Source: Balanoglossus misakiensis (taxonomy: Eukaryota > Hemichordata). Taken from it: a DNA stretch of 64,000 bases. Shown here one piece after another: positions 25,680 to 37,586 of this stretch. Where the stretch lies: contig CM082577.2 of NCBI GenBank assembly GCA_040954595.2, forward strand, positions 2,480,001 to 2,544,000, written 5' to 3'. Every line of letters starts with the position of its first letter. The first letter of the stretch is position 1. The translations under genes were made by a program, and so were the position numbers. The notes beneath the pieces were generated by a model. It made no database searches. It saw only the letters and a list, made by a program, of their open reading frames with translations, and was not told the DNA's origin.

Positions 25680-27392
25680 TAACTTACTCTCACGATAATT
25701 TTAAAATTTCACATGAATCACCTTTACAGTGAAATGTTTGCAAATGGAAAAATGCATGCTGCCTTCAGTGCTATAGGATATGGTAACGCCGTACCATCGA
25801 AGCTGACTTTTCTTCTCCCGGGCAACGAAAGTAGGTTGTCTCGAGATTGAAAAGATCCCGTCTGTGTTGTTGTTCTTTTTTATCAACGGTGTTTTCGGTT
25901 CACCGGTGGTGTCTCCTTAAACCGGGCTTAGGATTCTCAGTCAAAAGGAAACGTCATGTCTGTTATTCTACTCTTTCAGAGGGCTGGCGTCCGATACAGG
26001 GGTCCATTGCATTCACCTCATTGTCATACAATATCCAGGCAGTTGATTGTGAAATGGGAAGGCTTGTGGACCAAGACAGAGAAAAGAAAACCTGGTTTTG
26101 TTGGTCGGTCATATAAGCTTAAGGAAGTTTAAGATGGCAAAAGTCTGCCGTTGTTTGCCCTTTGTCAATGCTCGGAGATTTTTCGAATTTAGAAATTGTC
26201 ACGCTCCGTGGTTCTCGGGATCGCCGCATTGAAAAGTCGTCATTGGGGAGGGTGTCAGGCCAAATCTTGATAAATTGCTTGCTGATGGCGGTGTTGTGCA
26301 GTTGCTATTCGTCACAACAATGTCACAGGCCACTCCAACGTGCGAATTGTGCCGGCGTTAGGGTATCAAGAGCCGCGGCCTAAGTCCTCCATTCATCCCG
26401 CGACTTTTGACTGCAAATCCCATCACAGTCCGCGAACAAACTCTCACTGATCTCTTCTCGGTGATTTTTGGAACTGTGCCAGGCAAGGCACATCCGCAGC
26501 GAAAAGTGAGTAAAAAACCGTATCGCCGTTCGGGCTGCAGTTAATATACGACGGATGTACTTCAACCAAACAGGTATGCTCGCTGTTATTGTGTTTTTCT
26601 GTTTGGCGCAACGTTGCCTAAGTATTTTACCAATGACCAAGACAGTTTCTCCCCCGGTCCAAAGTATCATTATGTTTCTGCATTCAATTGATGCAAATTA
26701 ATTCGATTCAAAATCAAGGGCATCAATAGTTGCGGCAGAAAGGGGCATGTGAAAGTATGCCGTGACCCGATAGGTACTCAAAGTGCGTGGTTTGTGTCCA
26801 GTGCCCCGTGCCATGTTGATAGCTTGGCGTAAACTAGAAGGAATTTTCTTCCGTCCAAATTCAATATCGGAATATCCGGTATTGATTTTGAGTCGAATCG
26901 CCCAAAACGTGAGAAATGCATAAAGTTTACCTTTCTAGAAGGAAATGACAGCTACGATGTTCAGTAACGATTTCACTGAGTACATGTACGTGTATAAAGT
27001 GACATGCATATGTGAATATCGCGCGTGTATATGGTTCGGGCGTACTCGTGTCAATCTTATATTCTATTACCACGGAATGCGTATAGAAAAAAAGCATTAC
27101 ATTTTATTGAACGTTCAACTGCCTGGGCACATTAGGGTTGGCAAATCTCGGGCAATCTCATACATGTAATATTATTACATAGCACTACTTTTCGAAAGGG
27201 AAACTTAACAGTGGCCATGAAACAACTTTCACTTTTTTCCAGAAATTTATACGTCCAAGGCGTGGATTGCCCTTGCCTTTTAAAACGTTTAACCCCAAAA
27301 CAGTTAAAAAAACAAATTCTACTCGTAGATTGTTGTCAATTTCCCTCAATTTCCAGCTTTTAGGAAAAATACCTTAGAGGGATGAGAAAGTT

Positions 27393-27458
27393 GGAGAGAG
27401 AGAGAGAGATGTAGAGAGAGAGAGAGAGAGCGAGAGAGAAAGAAAGAGAGAGAGAGAA
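27393..27458 (+). repeat. (GA)n imperfect microsatellite
   Basis: A 66 bp almost purely purine GA tract with a few substitutions. Confidence 0.9.
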
Positions 27459-29301
27459 ATGACAGTTATTATAGATGCCAAGACAACGTGGAAAGGGCAG
27501 GTATGCGGAGATGAGAGTTTACAGGGAGGGCCACTTACAGAGACTCGAGCACAGGAATGTAGATTAATAGCAGTAACTACAGAAACGCACCAGGTATGTG
27601 TATGTTGGATTTGAAATCCCCGGTAAATATCGGCTCCATTATTGGCCTTTGTTATGTCTGAGGATGAATCGATTTATCAATATCGCGACATACCTGGCCT
27701 TATTTATAGCTATTTATCCCATGATGTTATTATTTTTGCCGAACAGTCTCGTTCATGATAGTCTTTGTTACGAAACTTAGGTTAGGGACAAATGTATGTT
27801 TCATGTGTTACTTCTATAAAAAAAACTACAAGTACGCAGACTTTCTATGGTCACAAATCAAAAGGGAACTGTTGAGGTCGACTTTCCTCTTCTGAAGCTT
27901 AACTGCTGAGATTTTACAAGTTTTATCTGTCAGATTTATCCTAGAGGCAATCTGTGAATTGCGAAAACGTCGGTTTTTACAATCAAGTAGAGACTTATTT
28001 CCCCCTAACTTTGATATATGGCGGCGGGTGTGACGCGATCTCGCTTGAAGACTTCCAAGCCAAACCGACCCCCCCCCCCCTCTCTCTCTTGGAACATTTA
28101 TATATGGTTACTGAAACTGTCGTGCATTGTCTGTGTTCCTAATGAGCTGGTTTTGATTTCGAACCTCGCAGTTACAGGCATCGTTTTACAAGGGACTTGC
28201 CAAAGGGACTTGTCATAACTTATAGAACGCCAGGTAGAAAATAAAATCCGAACGGTTTCTGCAAAACATGCTGCAATCGATGATGCTGACCAAAATGCGC
28301 GAATATTGCCGAATCGGCGGACACTGCATGAGTATGCTTGAGTGTCTTTGGTGCTGAAATCGCAAGGATGGTTTTTTTTTACCTCCAAAATAATTATCAG
28401 GGCGACTGGGAACGTGGGAAACTTTGAATTGGAGGGAAACTGCACCTTACCCCAATAAAGAGAGTGATATATTCGTGCCTGTGCTCTCGCTTGACTCCGA
28501 AATATGGGGGCACGCGGCAAGAATGTCTTTCAAGTTCAAACATCAATCTTCCCGTTTCTTGCCTTTTTTGGTGCCATTATGCAAATTTCGCCCGGAGAAA
28601 AGAATTCCACCGTCCAGTTATTTTCGATTTAAAGGCACGACAAAACGGTTCGGATCACACCATTTCCCCCAACCTTTGACACCGGGCTGCGATCAATTTC
28701 TACAAATCATTGGAATTTACAATGTACCGCTCGATTGGGGGATAATTTATTCCTCTTGGTGTATGGCGGACGGCTTCCAGAGATACATGCGCCCTTCAAT
28801 CTTGTTAGAAGAGCGGATAGTGGTCGCAATAAGCGGCACTTAACATTTTCTGCGTTTCTACCGGTTCTCTGTTGGAACTATGCGACCGGCTCTCTGGTAA
28901 AGAGGCGGCGAAAGCGAGTGGCCTAGAATTAAATAAAGTGGGGGTGTTTGCCGCGATTTGGGAATTTTCAATAGAGTAATTGTATGGATAGATGATAAAT
29001 CGTATGTGTGCCCCTGTATCGACGTGGGACATCGTGGAAAGGGGGCGACAGTTTAGTCCAACGTGTGAGAACAACAACACGTTTGGCAAGTCAACAAGGC
29101 CCTACTTTACCGTAAACAGGAACAACGAAAATGAAAACGAAGAATTTTTGTGCATGGAAATACCTGCGAAATTAACGACTTCACGCCTCCTAAATCAAGC
29201 ACTCGGTACGTAACCCTGTCCCGTTTGAGTAAATAACGTTACGGCATATTGTTTCAATGGGACATATGAACCACACACACTTGGGGCCCGGTAACCATCT
29301 G

Positions 29302-29309
29302 TGACGTCA
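29302..29309. promoter_or_regulatory. CRE palindrome TGACGTCA, site 1
   Basis: Exact full CREB/ATF palindrome, the first of six in this intergenic region. Confidence 0.4.
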
Positions 29310-32300
29310 TCAAAGTCCCCTTTTGTGTTGGATGTGTAAGTGCATGTGTGGCAACCGGAGGATTGAGAATTTAAAAAAACACGCAATGGTGGTGGCGTCG
29401 GAGCTTCAAGTGGGCCGATCTGAAGTCTAGAAGTGTTGAGTGGAATGACCTGAGATCAGTTATGTACTTGCAGTTGGTAATCTCTCTTCCTTACTACTAA
29501 ATGAAAGTAGCCTTTCAATAATCGCGGCGAGAGGGCTGGCAATAATCCACCATAGGCTCAGTAGCTGACCCGAAATTTAGCAGACCTCTTCTTGTCGGCC
29601 ATGGCATTATTAAATTATGGGGATTTTATTGAGTTTAACGAGTTTTGGCCTGAATCTATACCCAGCCTTTTTTTTCTTGAGGGTCGGGTGTACGTACCGT
29701 GACCCTTCGGTTTGAAGGAGCGCATCGCTGTTTTTCTTGCGATAAATCATTGCATTTTGTTTGGGAGCCGCATCTCTTCAGTGTTCGCGACAAACCATCC
29801 TCCAGCGACATAACCGAACGGTAAACTTTAATTCGTTTTGGTGCTATCATGCTCTATATATTCAGACTATAATGCTGCATGATGATGACCAACGTTTAAA
29901 GCATGTACGGAAGAAATCTCATTTGTGTCATGAAATATGGACGCGCACTCCATTTTTCATCTGGTACAGTCTCTCATTCTCGTTCCCTCAAGTTCTATCT
30001 TCCCGCCTAAAATCAGAGACAAACCCGCGCTTTGTACGCAGTGGTAGCGAACGACACTCGAATGAGGTGATTACGATCGATTGACTTTTATACACCTCAG
30101 CGCGGCGGAAAGAATAGGCATCGGTTTTTCGAGTGATGTCATCGGATATGGCACAAAAAAATGGTCCGGCGAGTCCAATGTAATAGTTGTGTGCCAACAG
30201 CGTGTTCCGAATTTCACCGCAAAACTAACCAGTCTAGATAAACCAAGTGGCGCAAGCGTGTGTTGACACTCTGCGGTTATAATACATGTAATTATTGATA
30301 TCAATGAGATCAATTCAATTGATTTATTGGTACGGTCGTAACATTTTTACTCAATGGGAATATTTGCCATTTTTTTCTTGCCCGCATGTATACCTGTCGC
30401 ACTTGCTGTAACTGTTTGCGCAATTTTTAATGAAGATTTTATTCATTAAACCCCTTTCTAAAATTAAATTAGTCTTAATCAACATTCCCAAGCGCCTGTT
30501 GATGGCAGTAGGTTGAACAAGATGAATAAGTCAACCATTTGTAAACCGTTTAATCTTATCAATATTAAAAAGGCACCAACGTCGCCGAGTGCGTTATTTT
30601 GCAACCACCTGTTACACAGGTAAGAGACCATTTTGCGCATACAATCAGATTCATTTTTATGTTGAAAGTGCTGTCATGTTTGTCGAGTGTTATAGTTATA
30701 CATAAAACCGTATCGACGGGTGTATTAGTATGATCGGCTGGGTACGTAGCCCAGTGGTCGTTGAACGCACCGAGAGAGAGAAAAAAAGTGGCGTGGCGGA
30801 AAAAAAACAATGTCGAGGCCTCGCTGCCTCCACGGCATTGCTCGACTTAGCACAAGTGTTTACGACGTCAACACAAGTCAAGGAGATGTTGTAAAATATG
30901 GAGAGGACAGTGCGCGATTGTCTTCGCGCAGGACAACTGAAGGGAAGCTGTCATCGGCGAGAATGCGCCGCGCTGGCTGAGCTGTACAAACCAATAAAGC
31001 GTGGTTGAATTTTAACACTCGATCTGAAGTGGTCGCGGCGGAGTCCGGTAGTTGAGAGAGCTGCTTGCGCAAGAGACAATTTAACATCGCGGCGTCGGTT
31101 TCTCGTGATTCCCACGTTCTAATGATGATCCGAATTTCACGAAGAATGGGTTAGCTTTTAGTAGACGAACCGGTCCAGACAAATCGTTCTTGCGAAGAAT
31201 GGTCACTTCTGTACCCCGATAGTGTGCGAGTTTTTTTTAAACGATAAAAGATTAATCATCGCAAACGCACGCCCTTATTTACCAGATCCCGTTGCGGATG
31301 CTAAATTTAAATCTACATTTAACGGCATCAAAACAAGTAAATTAATGTGGTGGAAGTTTATTTTATCGAAAAAGGGTAAGTGGAATGGAAAAGTTAATGG
31401 AAAATATGGAACAAAGCCAACAGAAAGATATTCCTAAGAGTGTGGACAAAACCATAAAATGTGAGATTATAGCCTTTACTTTTGTTATGTTTTCTTGTAA
31501 ATATTAGTTTAAACACATTTTTTAGTTTAAAGAAGAAAAAAACGTGACACAGCAAGTGAACTAGTTAGCCAGGGTATCCTTTGAAATAAATATTTGAATT
31601 AAATCAAGTATAAAACCACATGGCAAGGACATGTAAGTGAGGATCGCAATTATATAACCAGTTTAGTTTAATTTTAAAAGTTTGCTGACCTTTGAAGCTA
31701 CAGATTGAAGGTCATCGTGACGGCTAAGTTTGATCATGTCTCTCTCTTTTAATATTGGTTGTTTCACATGGAAGTTATTTGTCTATTGTGATGTTTATTG
31801 ATGCATGTAGAATCCTCGGTTTCCATTGTACGAAGGCATGGTATATCCGATATGTTTGTGTGTAGATTACTTTGCTGTCGCCATCGACTGAAATTCACGC
31901 TACAATCGGCGCATTTCATCGATAGTGGCCGATGGGTGAAAAAACTAAAAAAAAACGACGTGTAGGCCAAAGTTACACTACATATTACCACTGATATGTC
32001 CACGAAGCACGTTTAAACCAGTGACATACCCTGTAGCAATTATCATCGGAGTAGATATTACGCTGGCGGGGACAGGTGGTGTGAATTGCCGCTAAAGGGG
32101 CTGATCGATGAAACCGTTGAATAAACGGGCGCGGATCTGAACAGACAATTGGGAAGTGCGTGCAGGTAATCTTATATGTCACTGTTGATTTTGAAAGAGA
32201 AAAGTAAGAGAGAGACACAGAAAAAGAAAGAACAGTATACATTGGCTATGTGCAAACCGGATCTCTTGATAGAGTCAATACTTGGATTCTTTTCGTTTCG

Positions 32301-33802
32301 ATTGACCAGCAGTACATTAAACCGGCGAAGCATGGAGGAGCTACCGTTCAAGCAATGTAACTTTCACACACTTAGGGGCGCGATTGTCCACGTCTGTTCT
32401 GATTGTTAGATCGGACTGACTATACCAGACTGTCGTTCGAAGTTCCAATTTGATTTTTCCAATTTTCGGCGGACTTCAAACCCTTGAGATTTAAACCTGC
32501 AGGTCGATGTCGGCTCTTACAAAGTTTGTCTTTAGGAACTATCGATGTGCTGTGAACGGAGGGGCCGGGGGGGGGGGGGGGGCAAAACGAAAATCTACAA
32601 TCACAATTGCTGACTGACTGAACATCTTTCCTCAAAGAACGAGTCCGAATGTGGTTTTTGCATTTTACGAACACTTTTTATATATTACGTCAAAAATCAC
32701 CGTTGACTATAGTAAATAGCATTCAAAATTATCCATTGTGTAGGATAGAGTGCGGTGATTTTTTTTATGTCTGTGTTTATCGAAGCTGTTCAAGTCGGCA
32801 CGGCATCAACAACGAAATTGCAGAAGTGCCCGACCGTAAATTTCAGCCTCTGCTGGAATAATGCAGTATTTATGTGCGCCATAGATATGGCGCGTCGGTA
32901 AAGGAACAGCCGATTGTTCTGTGCAAAGCCGCCTTCAAAAAAGAACCTCCTGGGTCAGAAAAAACTTACGAGTGGACTAACCTTTAAAACGGACTCTTCA
33001 AATTGACAAATCGGTGTGTTTATGATGTAATTCTCCGCCAATAAATAACTTCTTTGTAACAGTCAAGACCCATTTACACCATCGACAGAAAAATCTTCCA
33101 GCCTACCTATATGGCAACCTATATAAAGCCGGTGTATGCAGTTATTTACATTGAAAGCATTGTAAAGACCCACGAGTTGCAACCACAAGAAATGTCATGC
33201 CGAAAATTATCATCCAATTTTTGCAGATATTCTTTGACAACTATTTAATAAATAACATTATAGTTATTAATAATGTCACAAAAATTAACATTCCATTTTG
33301 GGCAGAAACCGTTTGATTTTCATCGAACCGGACCCCTGAATATATTACACTACGAATGGTCACCCTAACAAGGGAATACGAAACAACGATGAAATATACG
33401 TACATTTGTAATTCACGCACGCGTGTTTATTCACATCTCGTTTCACTACTGATTCAGACTGATTTATCGGTCGATGATGAACATTTGAACTTGAGGTGTC
33501 GTCTGCAGGGTAACCTATAGAATGATATAGGCTGCGCGCGCTGGGAAAGTTAGTCAACACCCCCGTCCGAGAAGGGAAGTATTTCAAATGATGAAGCTTA
33601 TCGCCTTGGTGTGAGCCACAAATAAACTTTCCCCCAAACAGTCACTTGCAGGCAAGATTGCACCCCACTTATGAGAGTACTACGTGTGGCGAGCCACGCA
33701 CGGGGTAAGTTAGAGCCCTAGCTGCGACCAGTTGTGTTTCATTTGTCAACCCTAATATCGCGAATATAGGCGTACTTGCCGCGGTTTTAGATTCTCAGCG
33801 TG

Positions 33803-33810
33803 TGACGTCA
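33803..33810. promoter_or_regulatory. CRE palindrome TGACGTCA, site 2
   Basis: Exact full CREB/ATF palindrome, followed directly by TGACCTGA, a nuclear-receptor-like half-site. Confidence 0.4.
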
Positions 33811-34730
33811 TGACCTGACTCTGAGCCAGGCAACACAGAACATCTCACTTTTGACAGAAATTACCACTTTTACGGAACGATAATTGACCCGTGTGACACC
33901 ACTTCTCATTGAAGAAATCCACAGCTCGTTTTTCCCCGCGCCATTTAGATAATTACAAACACGTACACGACAGTTATTGCTGTGTGTTCTTAGACCGATC
34001 CTTCTCTCCCATCCTTCTTGTTCGTCAATCCACACGGAATATTCATTGACTTTGGGTGTGCGCGTTCACCGCAGTGACGAAAAGAGAGCTGTGTGGGCAC
34101 CGGACAGTGTCTGTCAACGAGAACTAATATTTTGATTTGCCCCTGATTTCAGGCCACGAGAAGAAATAAAGCTAGCGAATTTTCCCCGATGACCTTCACG
34201 ATTCTTTAATGTCAACTTAAAACTCTGTTACTTGGGTATAGGCGGAATCATTGTGATCTCTAATAGACAAAAGAGAATATAAGTTTGTAAAACAGGTCAA
34301 ATATAAGGCAGATTATCACATGAATATTAGTAGGTTGACTGTAAATGTATACCTTACTCTTACTTTTGTACGCGAGAAACCCCAGTCTGCCACACTTTTG
34401 TGCAACAATAAATTAAATAGTTGATAATTGAAACGTTTTCAATAGCTTACACGGAGTATCAGATTGGTTTCCTGTCCCAATTCCACCGCTGGCTGCGCTA
34501 TTCGTACGCACAGCACAGTCAACGGTAGAATTCGGACAGGGCGACAGACTCCGGAGACTTGAGTTCCCGGCAAATGTCACGTTTGTATAGTAGTTTGCAT
34601 CTATTTTGACTCGCTGCTTCACACATTGTTGATGAAAGGGTCTTTAAACGAGAATGGTCGCCCTTGAACTTGAACTCACTCCAGTCTCCAGGCCAGTCCA
34701 AGAAACACTCAGAGATCCACAATAAGACAG

Positions 34731-34757
34731 TGACGTCACTTAAATGAAATGACGTCA
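34731..34757. promoter_or_regulatory. Paired CRE palindromes TGACGTCA, sites 3 and 4
   Basis: Two exact CREB/ATF palindromes, at 34731–34738 and 34750–34757. Centre-to-centre spacing is 19 bp, close to two helical turns. Confidence 0.5.
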
Positions 34758-35437
34758 GGCCGCTAACTCATATCTGCAGTCGTGCGCTCTCATTCTGCGA
34801 CAATACCATAACCATGGTTCATGTCAGTGTCTGTTTAAGTGGTCGCGGTGACTAATACCTTGGTTACATCAATGTTTTTTTGTGTGTGCGAAAACCACTA
34901 TAGCTTGTATCGCGAAGTGTTCGCGCGTGTGTTTTCAGGCACTGAAGGTGAGAATCCCATATAGGCCCTATATAAGGCCAACTAGTAATGCCGATCCGTG
35001 AACACTGTCAAAGCGTGCATTGTAATGTATTGAAATGTTAAACAATGATGATTTTGGCCTTATGTTATAGCTCAGAGTATTTGTTTCCAAATCTTTCTTC
35101 AAAAAAATAGGATGTTTGATGTAGGCCCTGTCGTCGCGTACTTGAAATTATGGGCCTCTGATAATACGTCACGTAGGACTCGTTCGTCTTTATGGTAGAA
35201 ACCAAATCAAATGGTGACCCTATCTCCTCCGCCTTTTGTACCAGACTTGAACAACAAATCCACCGGGAAACCTAAACTTAATTGATGCCACAGCCGTCGG
35301 ACCGGTCGTCTGCCCTCGGTCAGAAGGAGGCCAAGGGCGGCAAACTTTCAACAAACACTGACAAACATCTCGCGAATCGGTAATTCTTGGAAGGATCTTG
35401 TTTGTGCGAGATTACTCCCGTCGCTTGAGCGCCAAAT

Positions 35438-35445
35438 TGACGTCA
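35438..35445. promoter_or_regulatory. CRE palindrome TGACGTCA, site 5
   Basis: Exact full CREB/ATF palindrome in the context TTGACGTCAA, which extends the dyad to 10 bp. Confidence 0.4.
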
Positions 35446-36081
35446 AGACTGCGAGAACTCGGTGATATAGAATAGTCCTAATGTCAAAACACGCACAATA
35501 TATACGAGGCATATGTCGAGCGACGTGGGGCGCTTGAAAGTTGGAATGTGATGTTGTTCGCCACGTGTACAGTACTAACCGACGGTAGAAAGTATCCTCC
35601 GCAAAAAACACACGACCTCACGAAGTGCACTTTTCATTGGTTCTCAAATAACCATAATCGTGCGTGTTAATGTTATCGCCAGTGATGCTGTGATGTTTCT
35701 GTGTGACTTCAGCCTGAAAGAATTCTTAGTGTTTGTGAATTCGGCGGCACTGGTAGGCCAAGAACACGCATGCAAAGAAATGGCGATTCCCACGATCCTT
35801 CCCGCCAGAAACTACACTAATTTACAACTGGCTTTCGATTTCCATAGATCGCATTTCTTTGATTTCAGACGAGACTCAGAAGGATGTGTAACGTCTCTTG
35901 CCAAATCCAAAAGGATTGCTGTTATCTCCATCTTCCATACTGCCCGACAAAACGAATTAAGCTAGAATGGCAAGGTTGTTCGCTGGTGTTTTCGTTTCTA
36001 TCATCATCGGACATTTCCCTCATGTCCTCTGTGGGGTAGAATTTCACTGTAATGTCCCATATAACAAAATATTGATATTAC

Positions 36082-36089
36082 TGACGTCA
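36082..36089. promoter_or_regulatory. CRE palindrome TGACGTCA, site 6
   Basis: Exact full CREB/ATF palindrome, about 1.5 kb upstream of the PKD1 start codon. Confidence 0.4.
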
Positions 36090-37586
36090 CGAGGACTCAG
36101 TTGATCTTTGACATCTCATAGCTGCACATATTCATGATATGCTTGTTACTGTGTCCCACTCGAAAGTACTCATATGGATATCGCAAGATCTTGAGTATTG
36201 GGGAAAGTAGCGGGAAACGTTGCGCCCCATTTGGACAACGAAAAACGTGTCGTTCAAAGTGTCAGAAAGGTGTCATTTTTCAGTCAGTAGACTCTCGTTG
36301 GTTCAACACGTCATATAATCCAGTGTAAAACTTCACAAAACAAACTCTCATAACAGTCTCGCGATCAGGGACGTTTTATTAATTTGAAGCCCGATTGACT
36401 CCTCCAAACTTGCATTAGCAGATCGAAAAATGTGCTTTCACATTAATGACACATTAAATTATTTACAGCTTGTGGCGAAATCGGATATAGAATTAACAGT
36501 AGTAATTTCTCAGTGCTGTTGTCCCGAAATAAAGATAAACAACAGCAATAATGTCATCAAATATAAGTTAAGTTTACAGTGAATATTTAGCCCGCTAGGG
36601 GTATTTCTATAAACAAAGTTCTGCCGGACATATCACATCGCATAACCCACTTCCCAATGACGAAACTCCAAGGAAATATCGGTACATCGCCGTTGAGTTT
36701 GTTTTTCGTACCTCCTGAGTCTTGAGTTGTCGGTTGGCATAGATTACCGTCCAAGATTCATCCCTCGTCTGGTACGCCTACTACAGAAAAGTGCGAGTCG
36801 AAATTGGGCATGAGAGCGCCACTGTACCGTTCTAGCGGGCCGTCGAACAATGTGCTAAGAGCGTCTCCCTTGTTCATATACTTTCCCCGAACAATGCACC
36901 CCTTACGAAGCGATTTAGATCTGGCAAGACGGAAGATCGGGCGAGTACTGTCCGATGTGTCCGTGGATTGCGAAAATTCCCTCCCGCATATCACGTAGCT
37001 GCATGTTGACGCCCCGCCACTCGCGTTGCTAGGATAGTTATGCGATAAAGCGTTGATATGGACATATTGAGCACATTGATAACGTCGATCACGTGATCTG
37101 GTCCCATTAGGGTACAGCACTGTATAGTGCTATATACGATTGTGTACAAGAAACAGCGAACACGGGTACCAAGTCGACGTCATTCCTAGCGCATCAGGTA
37201 TATATTTTGACCGCGACTTTTTGGATTTTTTGTATGGGTGACATATCGACAGTTCAGCTCGGGATACTAGTTAGCTATTTAAGACATAGGGCGGCAATTT
37301 TAACGCCACCTCACTGTGTTAACAGATACTCATTTGTCGGTCTGGGTTTTATAAATGATCGTTTGAAATGAAGGTATACTCAGTTAGTTTTAAGTGGGTT
37401 CCGCACTGACTCGACATGTATATGTTTGTATATTCCAGCTCTAGTCATGGATGTGCTCATCGACAACAACCAAAAAGAGACGGGAGACGGTGTTAGATAG
37501 GCCACCGCGAATGGTGTCACGGCGAAAAGCGACCGGCCTTCGAACGGCACTAAAGAAGAACCGCAAACATCGCAGCACAGCAAAGA

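Larger units (their letters stand above)
24731..37586. other. 13 kb intergenic region without a recognised gene
   Basis: I examined all frames and found only short, unrelated open frames. None resembles a known family or forms an in-phase exon chain. The DNA contains visibly more CpG than the introns on either side. It holds one TIR element (25495–25679), a GA microsatellite, C12 and G16 runs, and a cluster of perfect CRE palindromes. It may contain distal regulatory DNA, 5' noncoding exons of PKD1, or long noncoding RNAs, none of which is shown by sequence alone. Confidence 0.5.

Noticed and set aside
28424-28843. Longest open frame in the 24–37 kb block (139 codons, + strand)
   Set aside because: No family resemblance, composition like the surrounding noncoding DNA, and no phase-consistent splice partners.
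30790-30850. Possible short hairpin (GTCGAG … CTCGAC) resembling a microRNA precursor
   Set aside because: Stem too short and interrupted; no known microRNA seed was recognised.
35660-35965. 101-codon open frame upstream of PKD1
   Set aside because: No recognisable domain, and no supporting exon chain or start context.
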